From the NCBI RefSeq assembly GCF_910577345.1, contig NZ_CAJTMT010000019.1, positions 4,757 through 61,550 on the forward strand: 56,794 nt of DNA, given 5' to 3'. The notes under the pieces were generated by a model. It ran no database searches and was not told the DNA's origin. It worked only from the letters and a program-made list of their open reading frames with translations. Of this stretch, positions 17,249-25,552 are shown piece by piece. The DNA is from an uncultured Duncaniella sp. Lineage in GTDB: Bacteria; Bacteroidota; Bacteroidia; Bacteroidales; Muribaculaceae. Each line of letters starts with the position of its first letter. The first letter of the stretch is position 1. A program made the translations under genes and the position numbers.

Positions 17249-17917
17249 ATGACTACTCCTCTCGCCATTTTTCACAGAAAGAATATGAATCAGCAAGCTT
17301 CGGCAACCGCTCAATGCACCGGGAAGCAGCAGAAAGGTCAGTGGAAATTTCCGGTGTCGAAGGCATTCTACGAGAAAATACGCATCCGTGGCGAGAGAAT
17401 CATGGATGAGTTGGGCTATGGTGCAGGGTGGATGAAGCATCTGATGCCGCATATAGAGCGCTATATGCTGACCGGGGAGAAGTTGGGGAATCATTATGCC
17501 TACGAGTGTATGCAGATTGTGTTCACCTGTCTGCGTTTTGAGGTAGACCTGGCCATAGAGCGTTCGGCCAAAGCCCGTGCACGCGCCGCAGAACGCCGTG
17601 CAATGAAAGCCAAATCCAAGCCCGCGACAGAGGATATGGCCGGTGCGGACAGCACCTCCACCGGAAATGATGATGCAGGGAAAGATATGCCCAAGAAGCA
17701 CGATGGCGAGAATGGCGCGGACAAAAATCGTGATTTCCAAAATGGCACGGAGGAGAATCGCGAGATAGGGACAGTTGGAATTAAGGATAGTGCAATAGAG
17801 AATCGGAGTCCAGAAACAGACAATTTCAAGGAGCAAATATGCAAATGCAGAGATGAAAGTCAAAGACGCAAATACGGATACATAGACGAAAGCCAAGACG
17901 CAAATACGGATACATAG
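17249..17917 (+). CDS. Hypothetical protein with a low-complexity charged tail
   Basis: 222 residues with no signal or membrane segment. Residues about 25-110 look like a folded helical domain (FPVSKAFYEKIRIRGERIM, then WMKHLMPHIERYM, then YECMQIVFTCLRFEVDLAIE). The rest is a polar Ala/Lys/Glu/Asp/Asn-rich tail. I do not recognise the family. A 32-bp direct repeat (start points 17865, 17897, 17929) spans the 3' end. Thirty-two is not a multiple of three, so a change in copy number would shift the frame and alter the C-terminus. The plus strand was chosen because of the promoter box, and because the opposite frame begins inside the inverted repeat at 17951. Confidence 0.55.
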   Translation: MTTPLAIFHRKNMNQQASATAQCTGKQQKGQWKFPVSKAFYEKIRIRGERIMDELGYGAGWMKHLMPHIERYMLTGEKLGNHYAYECMQIVFTCLRFEVDLAIERSAKARARAAERRAMKAKSKPATEDMAGADSTSTGNDDAGKDMPKKHDGENGADKNRDFQNGTEENREIGTVGIKDSAIENRSPETDNFKEQICKCRDESQRRKYGYIDESQDANTDT

Positions 17918-17935
17918 ACGAAAGCCGAGACGCAA
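17865..17935. repeat. 32-bp direct repeat across the 3' end of the preceding gene
   Basis: GACGCAAATACGGATACATA begins at 17865 and again at 17897, and the start of a third copy (GACGCAAA) lies at 17929. The stop codon at 17915-17917 lies within the second copy. Confidence 0.75.
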
Positions 17936-17950
17936 ACCACGACCTCCGGA

Positions 17951-18454
17951 CGGCATCTGATACGCTGCGAAGTCCAAATGATGATTCCATCACCAGCTTA
18001 AATAAAAATAAAAAAAACGGGTAGTTATATAGCAGCAGCGATGCGGTATTAGCCCCGCATCGAGCGGCGACGCAATGAAGCCCGCAGGGCGAAATTGCGT
18101 CACCGCGAAGGTGTGTGGGTACATGGATGTCCTCCCCACCAAGGGCATCGAAGATGTCCGATAATAATCACCGATGGTATGTCTTATTAATCTATTCCTG
18201 ATTAACAACCAATATAAATCGCATCATGGGAATATTATAGGACGTCTTCGACGCCCGCCATGCAAAATCATCCATCTACCCCGCCACGAGCGGACGGCTA
18301 CGAGCTTTGACCTTCGGTCATCGCTCGCATCCGTCCGCTCGTGGCGGGGCTACCATCACATCGCTGCTGCTATATAACTACCCATCACTTTTGTTATTTT
18401 TATTTAAGCTGGTGATGGAATCATCATTTGGACTTCGCAGCTTTTCAGATGCCG
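17951..18454. repeat. ~500-bp near-palindromic element with long inverted arms
   Basis: The outer ends are CGGCATCTGA (17951-17960) and its complement (18445-18454). Inside, 17964-18011 pairs perfectly with 18394-18441, and GGGTAGTTATATAGCAGCAG with its complement continues the arms to about 18055/18350. Further in, GGGCATCGAAGATGTCC (about 18143-18159) pairs with GGACGTCTTCGACGCCC (about 18240-18256). The central part holds a second smaller inverted repeat (CCCCGCCACGAGCGGACGG near 18278). A related half copy lies at 346-500. The element fills the gap between the convergent ends of the gene at 17249 and the ClC gene, whose stop is 9 bp away. It encodes no credible protein. It resembles a MITE- or REP-like element and may end transcripts from both sides. 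Confidence 0.75.
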
Positions 18455-18462
18455 GCCGGGAA

Positions 18463-19863
18463 CTATTTGGCGTCATCGGGCTTGTTGATTTGCGAGAGGA
18501 GGCCGTTGGGGCGGTCGGCGTGATGGGAGAAGAAACTGTCGGCAGTGAAGAGACGGACGATGCCAAATGATATGGCGGCCGTGATGGTCAAGGGGAGAAA
18601 ATAGGAATAAGCCGCTCCCATCTCGCATGTGAGGAATATGGCCATGAGCGGAGCGCGTATCGCTCCGGCCATCACTCCGGCCATCGCATAAAATGCGAAA
18701 TGACCCACCGGAAGCTGGAGGCCGAAAAGTTCGTTGAGAAGCGAGGCAAAGAAGAAACCGACCATACAGCCTGCAAACAGCGTAGGGGCGAAATTACCAC
18801 TGACACCACCGCTGTTGTTGGTCGCCGACGTAGCAAAACATTTGGCAAGCATAGTCCCTCCCGCCACGAGAATAAGGGTCCACGCCCCACTGCCGTCAGC
18901 AAAAAAGAGACTGTCGTTCAGAAGCGAGGAGAAATTACCGTTGATAACCTTGCCAACTGTGCCATATCCCTCACCGTAGAGAGTGGGAAAAAGAAATACA
19001 AGCACCGCAAGCAACGCACCGCCCGCCACATTCCTTACCCACGGATTGGCTATTGCCCGCATCAGCGAGGCAATCCTCTTCATTATAAAGCTATAGTAAA
19101 GCGAATAGACCCCGCAGAACACTCCGAGGAGAACGACAAAGGGTATCAATCCCGCATCGAAGGCGATGCTCTGGTCAAATGGGATGTCGAGCGTACAACC
19201 CGAAAGGACAAAGGCGGTCATGGCAGCCGTGATGGCCGTCACGAGCAGAACGAGGACCGAGAAAGTAGTCATCGGCATACGCAGAACCTCAAGGGTGAAA
19301 AGAGCGCCGCCGAGAGGCGACTTGAAAATACCGGCGATTCCGGCTCCCGCTCCGCAACCCACCATCAGCCTCATCATTCCGGGAGTGAGGCGGAAGAGCC
19401 GCGCGAGATTGCTTCCGATAGCCGCACCGGTATAGGCAATCGGGCCTTCCGAACCGGCCGAACCACCGAAACCGAGCGTGATGGAGCTTGCAATAATCGG
19501 TGTGAAGGTAATTCGGGCTTTCAGACGGTAGACCTTGTTCCGCAAATCATGAATGAGCTGCGACGTTCCGTTGGCAAGCTTCGCCTTGACAATATAACGG
19601 CAGAAAATTCCAGTCAGGACAATGCCTATGACCGGAATGAAAAGCAGGGGCCAATTGGCGGACGAGGAATGGAAATGGGAAGTGAGAAGACGGGAAATCA
19701 AGGCCACAAGACGCTTCAGGACGAATGCTCCCGTCCCCGCAAGCAGTCCGACAACGGCTGCGAGAATGAAAACAAAAGCCTGTTGCGAAAGCCGTGAGCA
19801 ACGCCAGTCGTCTATTTTTCTTATGATATTTCTATACATGGTCAAACGTGAGGTTTCATACAT
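18463..19863 (-). CDS. ClC family chloride channel/transporter
   Basis: 466 residues with the ClC fold of about 18 membrane helices and no C-terminal CBS domains. The selectivity segments are present: GSAGSEGP (134-141) with the gating Glu at 139, KSPLGGALFTLE (181-192) and GNFAP (356-360). Bacterial relatives with this Glu are usually Cl-/H+ exchangers that help in acid resistance. Whether this one is an exchanger or a channel cannot be decided here. Met9 (19839) is an alternative start. Convergent with the gene at 17249. Upstream (19864-20165) is a 302-bp AT-rich region shared with the SusC operon. Confidence 0.93.
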   Translation of the reverse strand: MYETSRLTMYRNIIRKIDDWRCSRLSQQAFVFILAAVVGLLAGTGAFVLKRLVALISRLLTSHFHSSSANWPLLFIPVIGIVLTGIFCRYIVKAKLANGTSQLIHDLRNKVYRLKARITFTPIIASSITLGFGGSAGSEGPIAYTGAAIGSNLARLFRLTPGMMRLMVGCGAGAGIAGIFKSPLGGALFTLEVLRMPMTTFSVLVLLVTAITAAMTAFVLSGCTLDIPFDQSIAFDAGLIPFVVLLGVFCGVYSLYYSFIMKRIASLMRAIANPWVRNVAGGALLAVLVFLFPTLYGEGYGTVGKVINGNFSSLLNDSLFFADGSGAWTLILVAGGTMLAKCFATSATNNSGGVSGNFAPTLFAGCMVGFFFASLLNELFGLQLPVGHFAFYAMAGVMAGAIRAPLMAIFLTCEMGAAYSYFLPLTITAAISFGIVRLFTADSFFSHHADRPNGLLSQINKPDDAK

Positions 19864-20032
19864 ATTTTAACAACAATTATGCACAAGTCATGGTTCTTGC
19901 GGAAACAGTGTAGTTAAAACATGTTAATACTGTAAAAATTACAATTTCACATATACCATTTATTATCAATATATTAATAAGCAAATAAATTGTTAAAAAT
20001 TACGATAAATTCACAGAGAGTACCTAAATCAG

Positions 20033-20063
20033 TTTGGGATTTAAAATATATTAAGTAAGTTTG
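20033..20063 (+). promoter_or_regulatory. Consensus promoter of the SusC-SusD-TlpA operon
   Basis: TTTG at 20033-20036, a 19-bp spacer and TAAGTTTG at 20056-20063 fit the Bacteroidota consensus exactly. Transcription would start near 20071 with a leader of about 95 nt. The leader contains a 7-bp hairpin (GTGAATC 20083-20089 with GATTCAC 20100-20106). The rest of 19864-20165 is AT-rich and shows no gene. Confidence 0.7.
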
Positions 20064-20165
20064 GGGTTTCATAGCAAATTGTGTGAATCCGTAAGTTAAG
20101 ATTCACTTTAAGTTAAAATATATTACAATCCGATATTTTTCCAATCATTATTTTATTACTGTGCA

Positions 20166-23100
20166 ATGAAAGTAAGTAACGTTTCCCTCAGCGGGTCACG
20201 ACGGTTGATAACGATGCTTGCCCTCTGGCTGGGCTGCATGTTTATCGCAGTCGGGACAGCATCCGCACAAAGCTCCAACGGAGGCACCGTCAGCGGTGTC
20301 GTTCTCGATGAAACGGAGCACCTGCCGATGCCCGGAGTCACTGTTGCAGTCATGAAAGGCGGCAAAATGGTCACCGGCACCTCTACAAACCTTGACGGAG
20401 AATTCACAATCAAAGTTCCTGCCGGAACAAAGCTGAAATTTTCCTACATCGGTTATGCCCCTCAGGAATTGGCCCCGGTCTTCGGGAAGTCAATGGAAGT
20501 CGTCATGGCCGAAGATGCTGAAAAGATGGACGAAGTGGTTGTCAACGGCTACTTCACACGCAAAAAGAACACCTACACCGGTGCTGCAAAAAGCCTTTCG
20601 GGCGACGAGCTTCTGAGCGTCTCCCCGACCAATATTCTTCAGGCCATCAGCACACTCGACGCGGGTATCAACATCACCCAGAACAATGCAATGGGTTCAA
20701 ACCCCAACAACATTCCCGACCTCGTCATCCGAAGCACCACATCGCTTGCGACGGACAATGAAGTCGGCCTCAACTCGCCCCTCATTGTCATCGACGGTGT
20801 CGAGAGTACCCTTCAGGCCCTCTACGACATGAACATCCAGGACATCGAGCGCGTCGACATCCTCAAGGATGCTTCGGCAACGGCACTCTACGGTGAAAAC
20901 GCTGCCAACGGCGTTATCATCATTGAACGCAAGCGCGTCACGCAGGCACCCGTGCGCGTGCGTTACACCTTCACTCCGCAGGCAAGCTTTGCCGACCTCA
21001 GCAGCTATGACCTCTGCAACGCCCGCCAGAAACTCGAACTCGAACGCCTCGCAGGTCTCTACAAGAGCACATCCGGCGAGCTCGACCAGAGCTATTTCGA
21101 CAAACTCGCCATCATCAATGGCGGAACCGACATCGACTGGCTCTCAAAGCCTGTGCGCAACAGTTTCTCCCACACCCACTCGCTCTCAGTGTCGGGCCGC
21201 GGTTCAAGCCTCGACTACAACTTCACGGCTGACTATTCAAGCGTGAACGGTGTGATGAAGGGTGACGGACGTAACCGCTACGGATTCGACATCTACCTCA
21301 GCTACCGTGTGCAGGACAAACTCATCGTGACCCTGCGCGCTGACCATACCAATCTCCAGACCGACACGTCGCCCTACGGTTCGTTTGACGACTACATCAC
21401 CGCCAACCCCTACGAATCGCCCTACGACATGCACGGCAACCTCCGCAAGACTCTCAGCTACAGCTACAGCAACCCGCTCTATGAAGCTTCACTGAGCAGT
21501 TTCAACAAGACAAACACGAGGACACAGAACGTCTCGCTCGACGTGCGCTACAACTTCAAGCCGAACCTCTACATCACCGCACAGGGAGCCTACTCGACCT
21601 CGACAGGCCGCAGCGACGTGTTCAAATCACCCGACTCCAACTACTTTCCCGAAACCACTGCCCTCAACCAGCGAGGAACCTACACACTCGGAAACCTCGG
21701 AACTGACAACTGGAGCGGTAAAATCATCGGTAACTGGATTCACAGCTTCGACAAGCAGGGCACCATGTTCACCCTCAACCTCGGTTGGGAAGTGAAGCGC
21801 AACAAGTCGACCAGCAGCTACCTCACCGGCAGCGGATTCCTCTCGGACGACCTCAACGACATCTCCTACGCCTCGACCTACTCGTCGAACCAGCTCCCAA
21901 GCGGTGGTGAGGACCTCTCGACAAGCATCGGTGGATTCGCCGCAGCCAACTTCATCTGGAAGAACCGCTACGTCGTCGACGGCAGCTACCGTCTGTCAGG
22001 CTCGTCGAAATTCGGAGCCGACAAGCGCACCGCCCCCTTCTGGTCGGCCGGTCTCGGCTATAACCTCCACAACGAGAGCTTCATGCGCGACCTCGGATGG
22101 GTTGACCTCCTCCGCGTCCGTGGCAGCTACGGTTACACCGGTAGCGTGAAGTTCGACTCCTATCAGGCAATGTCGACCTACTTCTACTCGATTAACTATC
22201 TCCACTACGCAGGTGTCGGCGCTGTCCCCATCAGCATGGCGAACCCCGACCTCACATGGCAGACCACCAAGAAATTCAACATCGGTCTGACCTCATCGCT
22301 CTTCGGCGACAGATTCAACATCAACCTCGACTACTACCGCGAGAACACTGACGACATGCTCATCGACGTGAGCCTCCCGCCGTCGTCGGGCGCGACATCG
22401 GTCAAAAACAACTTCGGAAGCCAGGAAAGCTACGGTCTTGAATTCTCGCTCTGGGGCAAGGTGCTCCAGACCCGCGACTGGGGCTGGACACTTTCGGCCA
22501 ACGGTCTCCACTCCAAGACCACCATCCTCGAAATCTCCGACGCGCTCAAGCGCAAAAACGAGGCGAACGCCGACAAAAACACCGAGACCTCGCCCCGCAT
22601 CCAGTATCACGAAGGCGAATCACCGACCACAATCTATGCAGTCCGCTCGGCAGGCATCGACCCGGCCTCCGGTCAGGAAATCTTCATCAAGAAGGACGGC
22701 ACATACACCTTTGACTACGATACTGACGACCAGGTGGGCTGCGGCGACACCAATCCCAAGATTCAGGGAACATTCTCGTCGCTCCTCACATGGAAAAACC
22801 TCTCGCTCAACCTCAACTTCTCGTACCGCTTCGGAGGCAAGATGTATAACGCCACCCGTATGGCCAAGGTCGAGAACATCAACCCGCGCGGCAACGTCGA
22901 CGTGCGCGCCTTCAGCGAACGTTGGAAGCAGCCGGGCGACCGTGTCCCCTATCTCGCCATCAACCTTCTTGACGACGAAACAGACATCATCACCTACGCC
23001 TACACCGACCGATTCATCGAAAAGGACAACGAGCTGTGGCTCTCAAGCGTGATGCTGCAATACAACTTCCCGCAGCCGATGATCAAACCCCTCGGTCTGC

Positions 23101-23222
23101 AGCGCCTCTACCTCAGCGCAGGTGCCGAAGACCTCTTCCGCATCACAAGCGCGAAATACGAGCGCGGAACCTCCTACCCCTACAGCCGCAGCGTGAACTT
23201 CTCGCTCAGCGTGACATTCTAA
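20166..23222 (+). CDS. SusC/RagA family TonB-dependent outer-membrane transporter (operon 1)
   Basis: 1018 residues. Signal peptide to about 35 (TASAQ), then a carboxypeptidase-D-like beta-sandwich (about 40-118: GTVSGVVLDE...LPMPGVTVAV), a TonB-box-like segment (DEVVVNGYF), a plug domain (about 130-255, with SPLIVIDGVE and ERVDILKDASATALYGENAA) and a large beta-barrel ending in an aromatic residue (FSLSVTF). SusC proteins import bulky nutrients with their SusD lid, powered by TonB. No sugar-active enzyme lies in this operon; the partners are DUF4843, PKD-like and TlpA-like proteins. The cargo may therefore be a peptide or other non-glycan compound. That is an inference from context. Confidence 0.95.
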   Translation: MKVSNVSLSGSRRLITMLALWLGCMFIAVGTASAQSSNGGTVSGVVLDETEHLPMPGVTVAVMKGGKMVTGTSTNLDGEFTIKVPAGTKLKFSYIGYAPQELAPVFGKSMEVVMAEDAEKMDEVVVNGYFTRKKNTYTGAAKSLSGDELLSVSPTNILQAISTLDAGINITQNNAMGSNPNNIPDLVIRSTTSLATDNEVGLNSPLIVIDGVESTLQALYDMNIQDIERVDILKDASATALYGENAANGVIIIERKRVTQAPVRVRYTFTPQASFADLSSYDLCNARQKLELERLAGLYKSTSGELDQSYFDKLAIINGGTDIDWLSKPVRNSFSHTHSLSVSGRGSSLDYNFTADYSSVNGVMKGDGRNRYGFDIYLSYRVQDKLIVTLRADHTNLQTDTSPYGSFDDYITANPYESPYDMHGNLRKTLSYSYSNPLYEASLSSFNKTNTRTQNVSLDVRYNFKPNLYITAQGAYSTSTGRSDVFKSPDSNYFPETTALNQRGTYTLGNLGTDNWSGKIIGNWIHSFDKQGTMFTLNLGWEVKRNKSTSSYLTGSGFLSDDLNDISYASTYSSNQLPSGGEDLSTSIGGFAAANFIWKNRYVVDGSYRLSGSSKFGADKRTAPFWSAGLGYNLHNESFMRDLGWVDLLRVRGSYGYTGSVKFDSYQAMSTYFYSINYLHYAGVGAVPISMANPDLTWQTTKKFNIGLTSSLFGDRFNINLDYYRENTDDMLIDVSLPPSSGATSVKNNFGSQESYGLEFSLWGKVLQTRDWGWTLSANGLHSKTTILEISDALKRKNEANADKNTETSPRIQYHEGESPTTIYAVRSAGIDPASGQEIFIKKDGTYTFDYDTDDQVGCGDTNPKIQGTFSSLLTWKNLSLNLNFSYRFGGKMYNATRMAKVENINPRGNVDVRAFSERWKQPGDRVPYLAINLLDDETDIITYAYTDRFIEKDNELWLSSVMLQYNFPQPMIKPLGLQRLYLSAGAEDLFRITSAKYERGTSYPYSRSVNFSLSVTF

Positions 23223-23264
23223 ACTTTTCCAAAGACACTATCAATTACTTTTTTTGACGCTACA

Positions 23265-24719
23265 ATGAAAAAAATATATCTTGCCATCATGGCCGTCGCG
23301 GCACTCATGGCAACCTCCTGCAGCGATTTCCTTGACGTCCATCCGAAAGGCGAGAAGGTCGAGGATGACCTTTTCGACAGTTCGAAAGGTTTCGAGGACG
23401 CTATCTACGGAGTCTACGGCGCAATGGCCTCCAATTCGGTCTACGGCATGGAGATGGTGTGGGGCATTCCCGAACTCCTCTGCCAGAATTTCGAATGCAA
23501 GTCAACATCCGGCAAGGACTTCTCAACATACGACTACACGACAAACTCCACAACCCGCGACCGTCTGAAAAGCGTGTGGACAAGAGCATACGAGGCTATC
23601 GGCTACGCCAACAACGTGCTCCAGAACCTCGAAAAGAAATCGCCCGACGCACTTCCGCTCTACAACATGTATAAAGGCGAGATGCTTGCGGCGAGAGCCA
23701 TGCTCCACTTCGACCTTCTGCGCCTCTTCGCGCCGACCGACCCCTCGAAGCGCGGCATCCCCTACGTCAAGACCTACAATTTCTCGGTGAAACCCTTCTC
23801 GACCGTAGGGGAATGCGAGCAATTCATCATCGACGACCTCACTGAAGCCGAAGTGCTTATGAAGGACGGCGAGACTATGGTCTATCCCAGAAACAACGAG
23901 GAGTATGACCGTTTCAACTGCTGGCGCGAGAACCACCTGAACCTCTATGCCGTTCAGGCACTCCTTGCGCGTGTCTACTGGTATGTCGGCAACAACGCCA
24001 AGGCAGCCGAGTATGCCGAAGCCGTCATCAACAGCAATAGATTCCCCCTGGTTGATGTCACCGAAGTCCAGAACTACCTCGCAGGCGTGCTCTCGCCGAA
24101 GGAAACCATCTTCGGTCTCTACTCCACACAGTACATGGAATTCGCCAAGTCGTATCTCTATGACTTCGAGTCATACAAGACATACGAACCCTACGACGAC
24201 ATCAGCGGTTCGAGCCACCTCCTCCCCTGGACGGCGCTCTATCAGCTCGACGTCGACGCGACCATGCAGGATTACCGCAAGACCCACTTCCGCCAGAGCA
24301 CCTACGGCAAATGCCTGAAGATGGTCGACTATCTGACCATCGAGAATACAAAAGGCGAAAACCCGCGCGCCGACCTCCTCTCGGGCATCTCGCTCATCCA
24401 CAGCTCGGAGATGTATCTGATTGCAGCCGACGCACTTCTCGAAAGCAACTATGCCAAGGCACTTGAATATTTCAACACCGAAATCAACTCGCGCGGTCTC
24501 CCCTCACTCCGTTCCAACGAGACGCTGACGGCAAACCGCATCTTCAACGAATATCACAAGGAGATGTTCTGCGAGGGACAGCACTGGTTCAACATGAAGC
24601 GCCTTAACGCCGACATCCAGTCCAACGCCGAAACCCGTGTGATTCCCGGCAACGACGACATCTATGTGCTTCCGATTCCGCAGGAAGAATTCGACTACCG
24701 CACGGATGAAACAAAGTAG
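23265..24719 (+). CDS. SusD/RagB family surface lipoprotein (operon 1)
   Basis: 484 residues. Lipoprotein signal with Cys19 (MATSC) followed by SDFLD, the usual SusD start. A TPR-rich helical scaffold carries the binding loops. Typical segments are visible (LLARVYWYVGNNAKAAEYAE and, near the end, YHKEMFCEGQHWFNMKR). SusD proteins sit on the cell surface as the lid of the matching SusC transporter and help choose its cargo. It lies 42 bp after susC in the same operon. Confidence 0.94.
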   Translation: MKKIYLAIMAVAALMATSCSDFLDVHPKGEKVEDDLFDSSKGFEDAIYGVYGAMASNSVYGMEMVWGIPELLCQNFECKSTSGKDFSTYDYTTNSTTRDRLKSVWTRAYEAIGYANNVLQNLEKKSPDALPLYNMYKGEMLAARAMLHFDLLRLFAPTDPSKRGIPYVKTYNFSVKPFSTVGECEQFIIDDLTEAEVLMKDGETMVYPRNNEEYDRFNCWRENHLNLYAVQALLARVYWYVGNNAKAAEYAEAVINSNRFPLVDVTEVQNYLAGVLSPKETIFGLYSTQYMEFAKSYLYDFESYKTYEPYDDISGSSHLLPWTALYQLDVDATMQDYRKTHFRQSTYGKCLKMVDYLTIENTKGENPRADLLSGISLIHSSEMYLIAADALLESNYAKALEYFNTEINSRGLPSLRSNETLTANRIFNEYHKEMFCEGQHWFNMKRLNADIQSNAETRVIPGNDDIYVLPIPQEEFDYRTDETK

Positions 24720-24747
24720 AAAAAATCCACAAAAACATCCTGACAAC

Positions 24748-25515
24748 ATGATAAATCTGAAAAAGACAATAAATATAGCGTTGGGCGCAGTGATTCTCAT
24801 GGCTGCTGGCTCCTGCACCGAAGAGGACTACATGCTCTACGACACTACGCAGAAGGACTCGGTGTTTTTCGCCTACCGCAATGACCGAAACGAGCTTGTC
24901 GACAAGATTGAATATGCCTTCAACTTCGACATTGCCACAACCCACACAATCGAAATTCCGGTGACACTCATGGGTATGCCCAAGGACCATGACCGCACCA
25001 TCGAAATCGTGGCGGTCGCTGACAGCACCACCATGAAGGAGGGTGTCAACTACACCATCACCAACAATATCATTCCCGCCAACGAAGTCAAAGGAAAGGT
25101 CCAAATCAACCTCATCCGCGACCTCGACCCCGAAATTCAGGAAATGAGCAAGCGCGTCATGCTGACCATCGGCGAGAACGATGACCTGAAATCGGTCGGC
25201 GAAAACTCAATCACAATCACATATTCCGACATCCGCCCGGAAACCCGTCCAGGCTGGTGGCTGACATGGTCTCCGATACCGGTCTATTCGTTTGAGAATG
25301 CACAGCTCTTCTTCCAGTATTTCTATGAGTATGCTCCGAAGGCCGACATCAACCTCTACAATGAGATGATTGAGAGATACGGCGACTATTTCGTCAATGC
25401 AGGAAATGTCGGAGGCCCGTTCGCATTCTACGACAGCTTCCTCAGAAACTATGTCTGCATTCCTCTTTACCGTGACCATCCCGAACTCGAATGGCAGAAC
25501 AATCCCGGATGGTAA
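24748..25515 (+). CDS. DUF4843 domain lipoprotein (operon 1)
   Basis: The start at 24748 (MINLKKTINIALG) gives 255 residues and a clean lipobox at Cys23 (AAGSC, then TEEDYML). An earlier in-frame ATG at 24664 would overlap susD and hide the signal. The mature protein is beta-rich in its first half (KIEYAFNFDIATTHTIEIPV, then NYTITN) and aromatic near its end (RPGWWLTWSPIPVYSF). It resembles DUF4843 proteins that accompany SusCD pairs in Bacteroidota, a family with no known function. An accessory surface-binding role is likely. It follows susD by 28 bp. Confidence 0.75.
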   Translation: MINLKKTINIALGAVILMAAGSCTEEDYMLYDTTQKDSVFFAYRNDRNELVDKIEYAFNFDIATTHTIEIPVTLMGMPKDHDRTIEIVAVADSTTMKEGVNYTITNNIIPANEVKGKVQINLIRDLDPEIQEMSKRVMLTIGENDDLKSVGENSITITYSDIRPETRPGWWLTWSPIPVYSFENAQLFFQYFYEYAPKADINLYNEMIERYGDYFVNAGNVGGPFAFYDSFLRNYVCIPLYRDHPELEWQNNPGW

Positions 25516-25552
25516 AGACACATAATCGAAACATAACGCAAACGACAAGAAA

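Noticed and set aside
17207..17977. 256-residue minus-strand gene opposite 17249-17917
   Set aside because: It begins inside the inverted repeat at 17951 and is hydrophobic with unusual composition, as antisense frames of charged proteins are. The plus frame has a promoter box at 17194-17201.
18700..19797. 365-residue plus-strand frame opposite the ClC gene
   Set aside because: Highly polar, low-complexity translation of the antisense strand of a membrane protein with clear ClC motifs.
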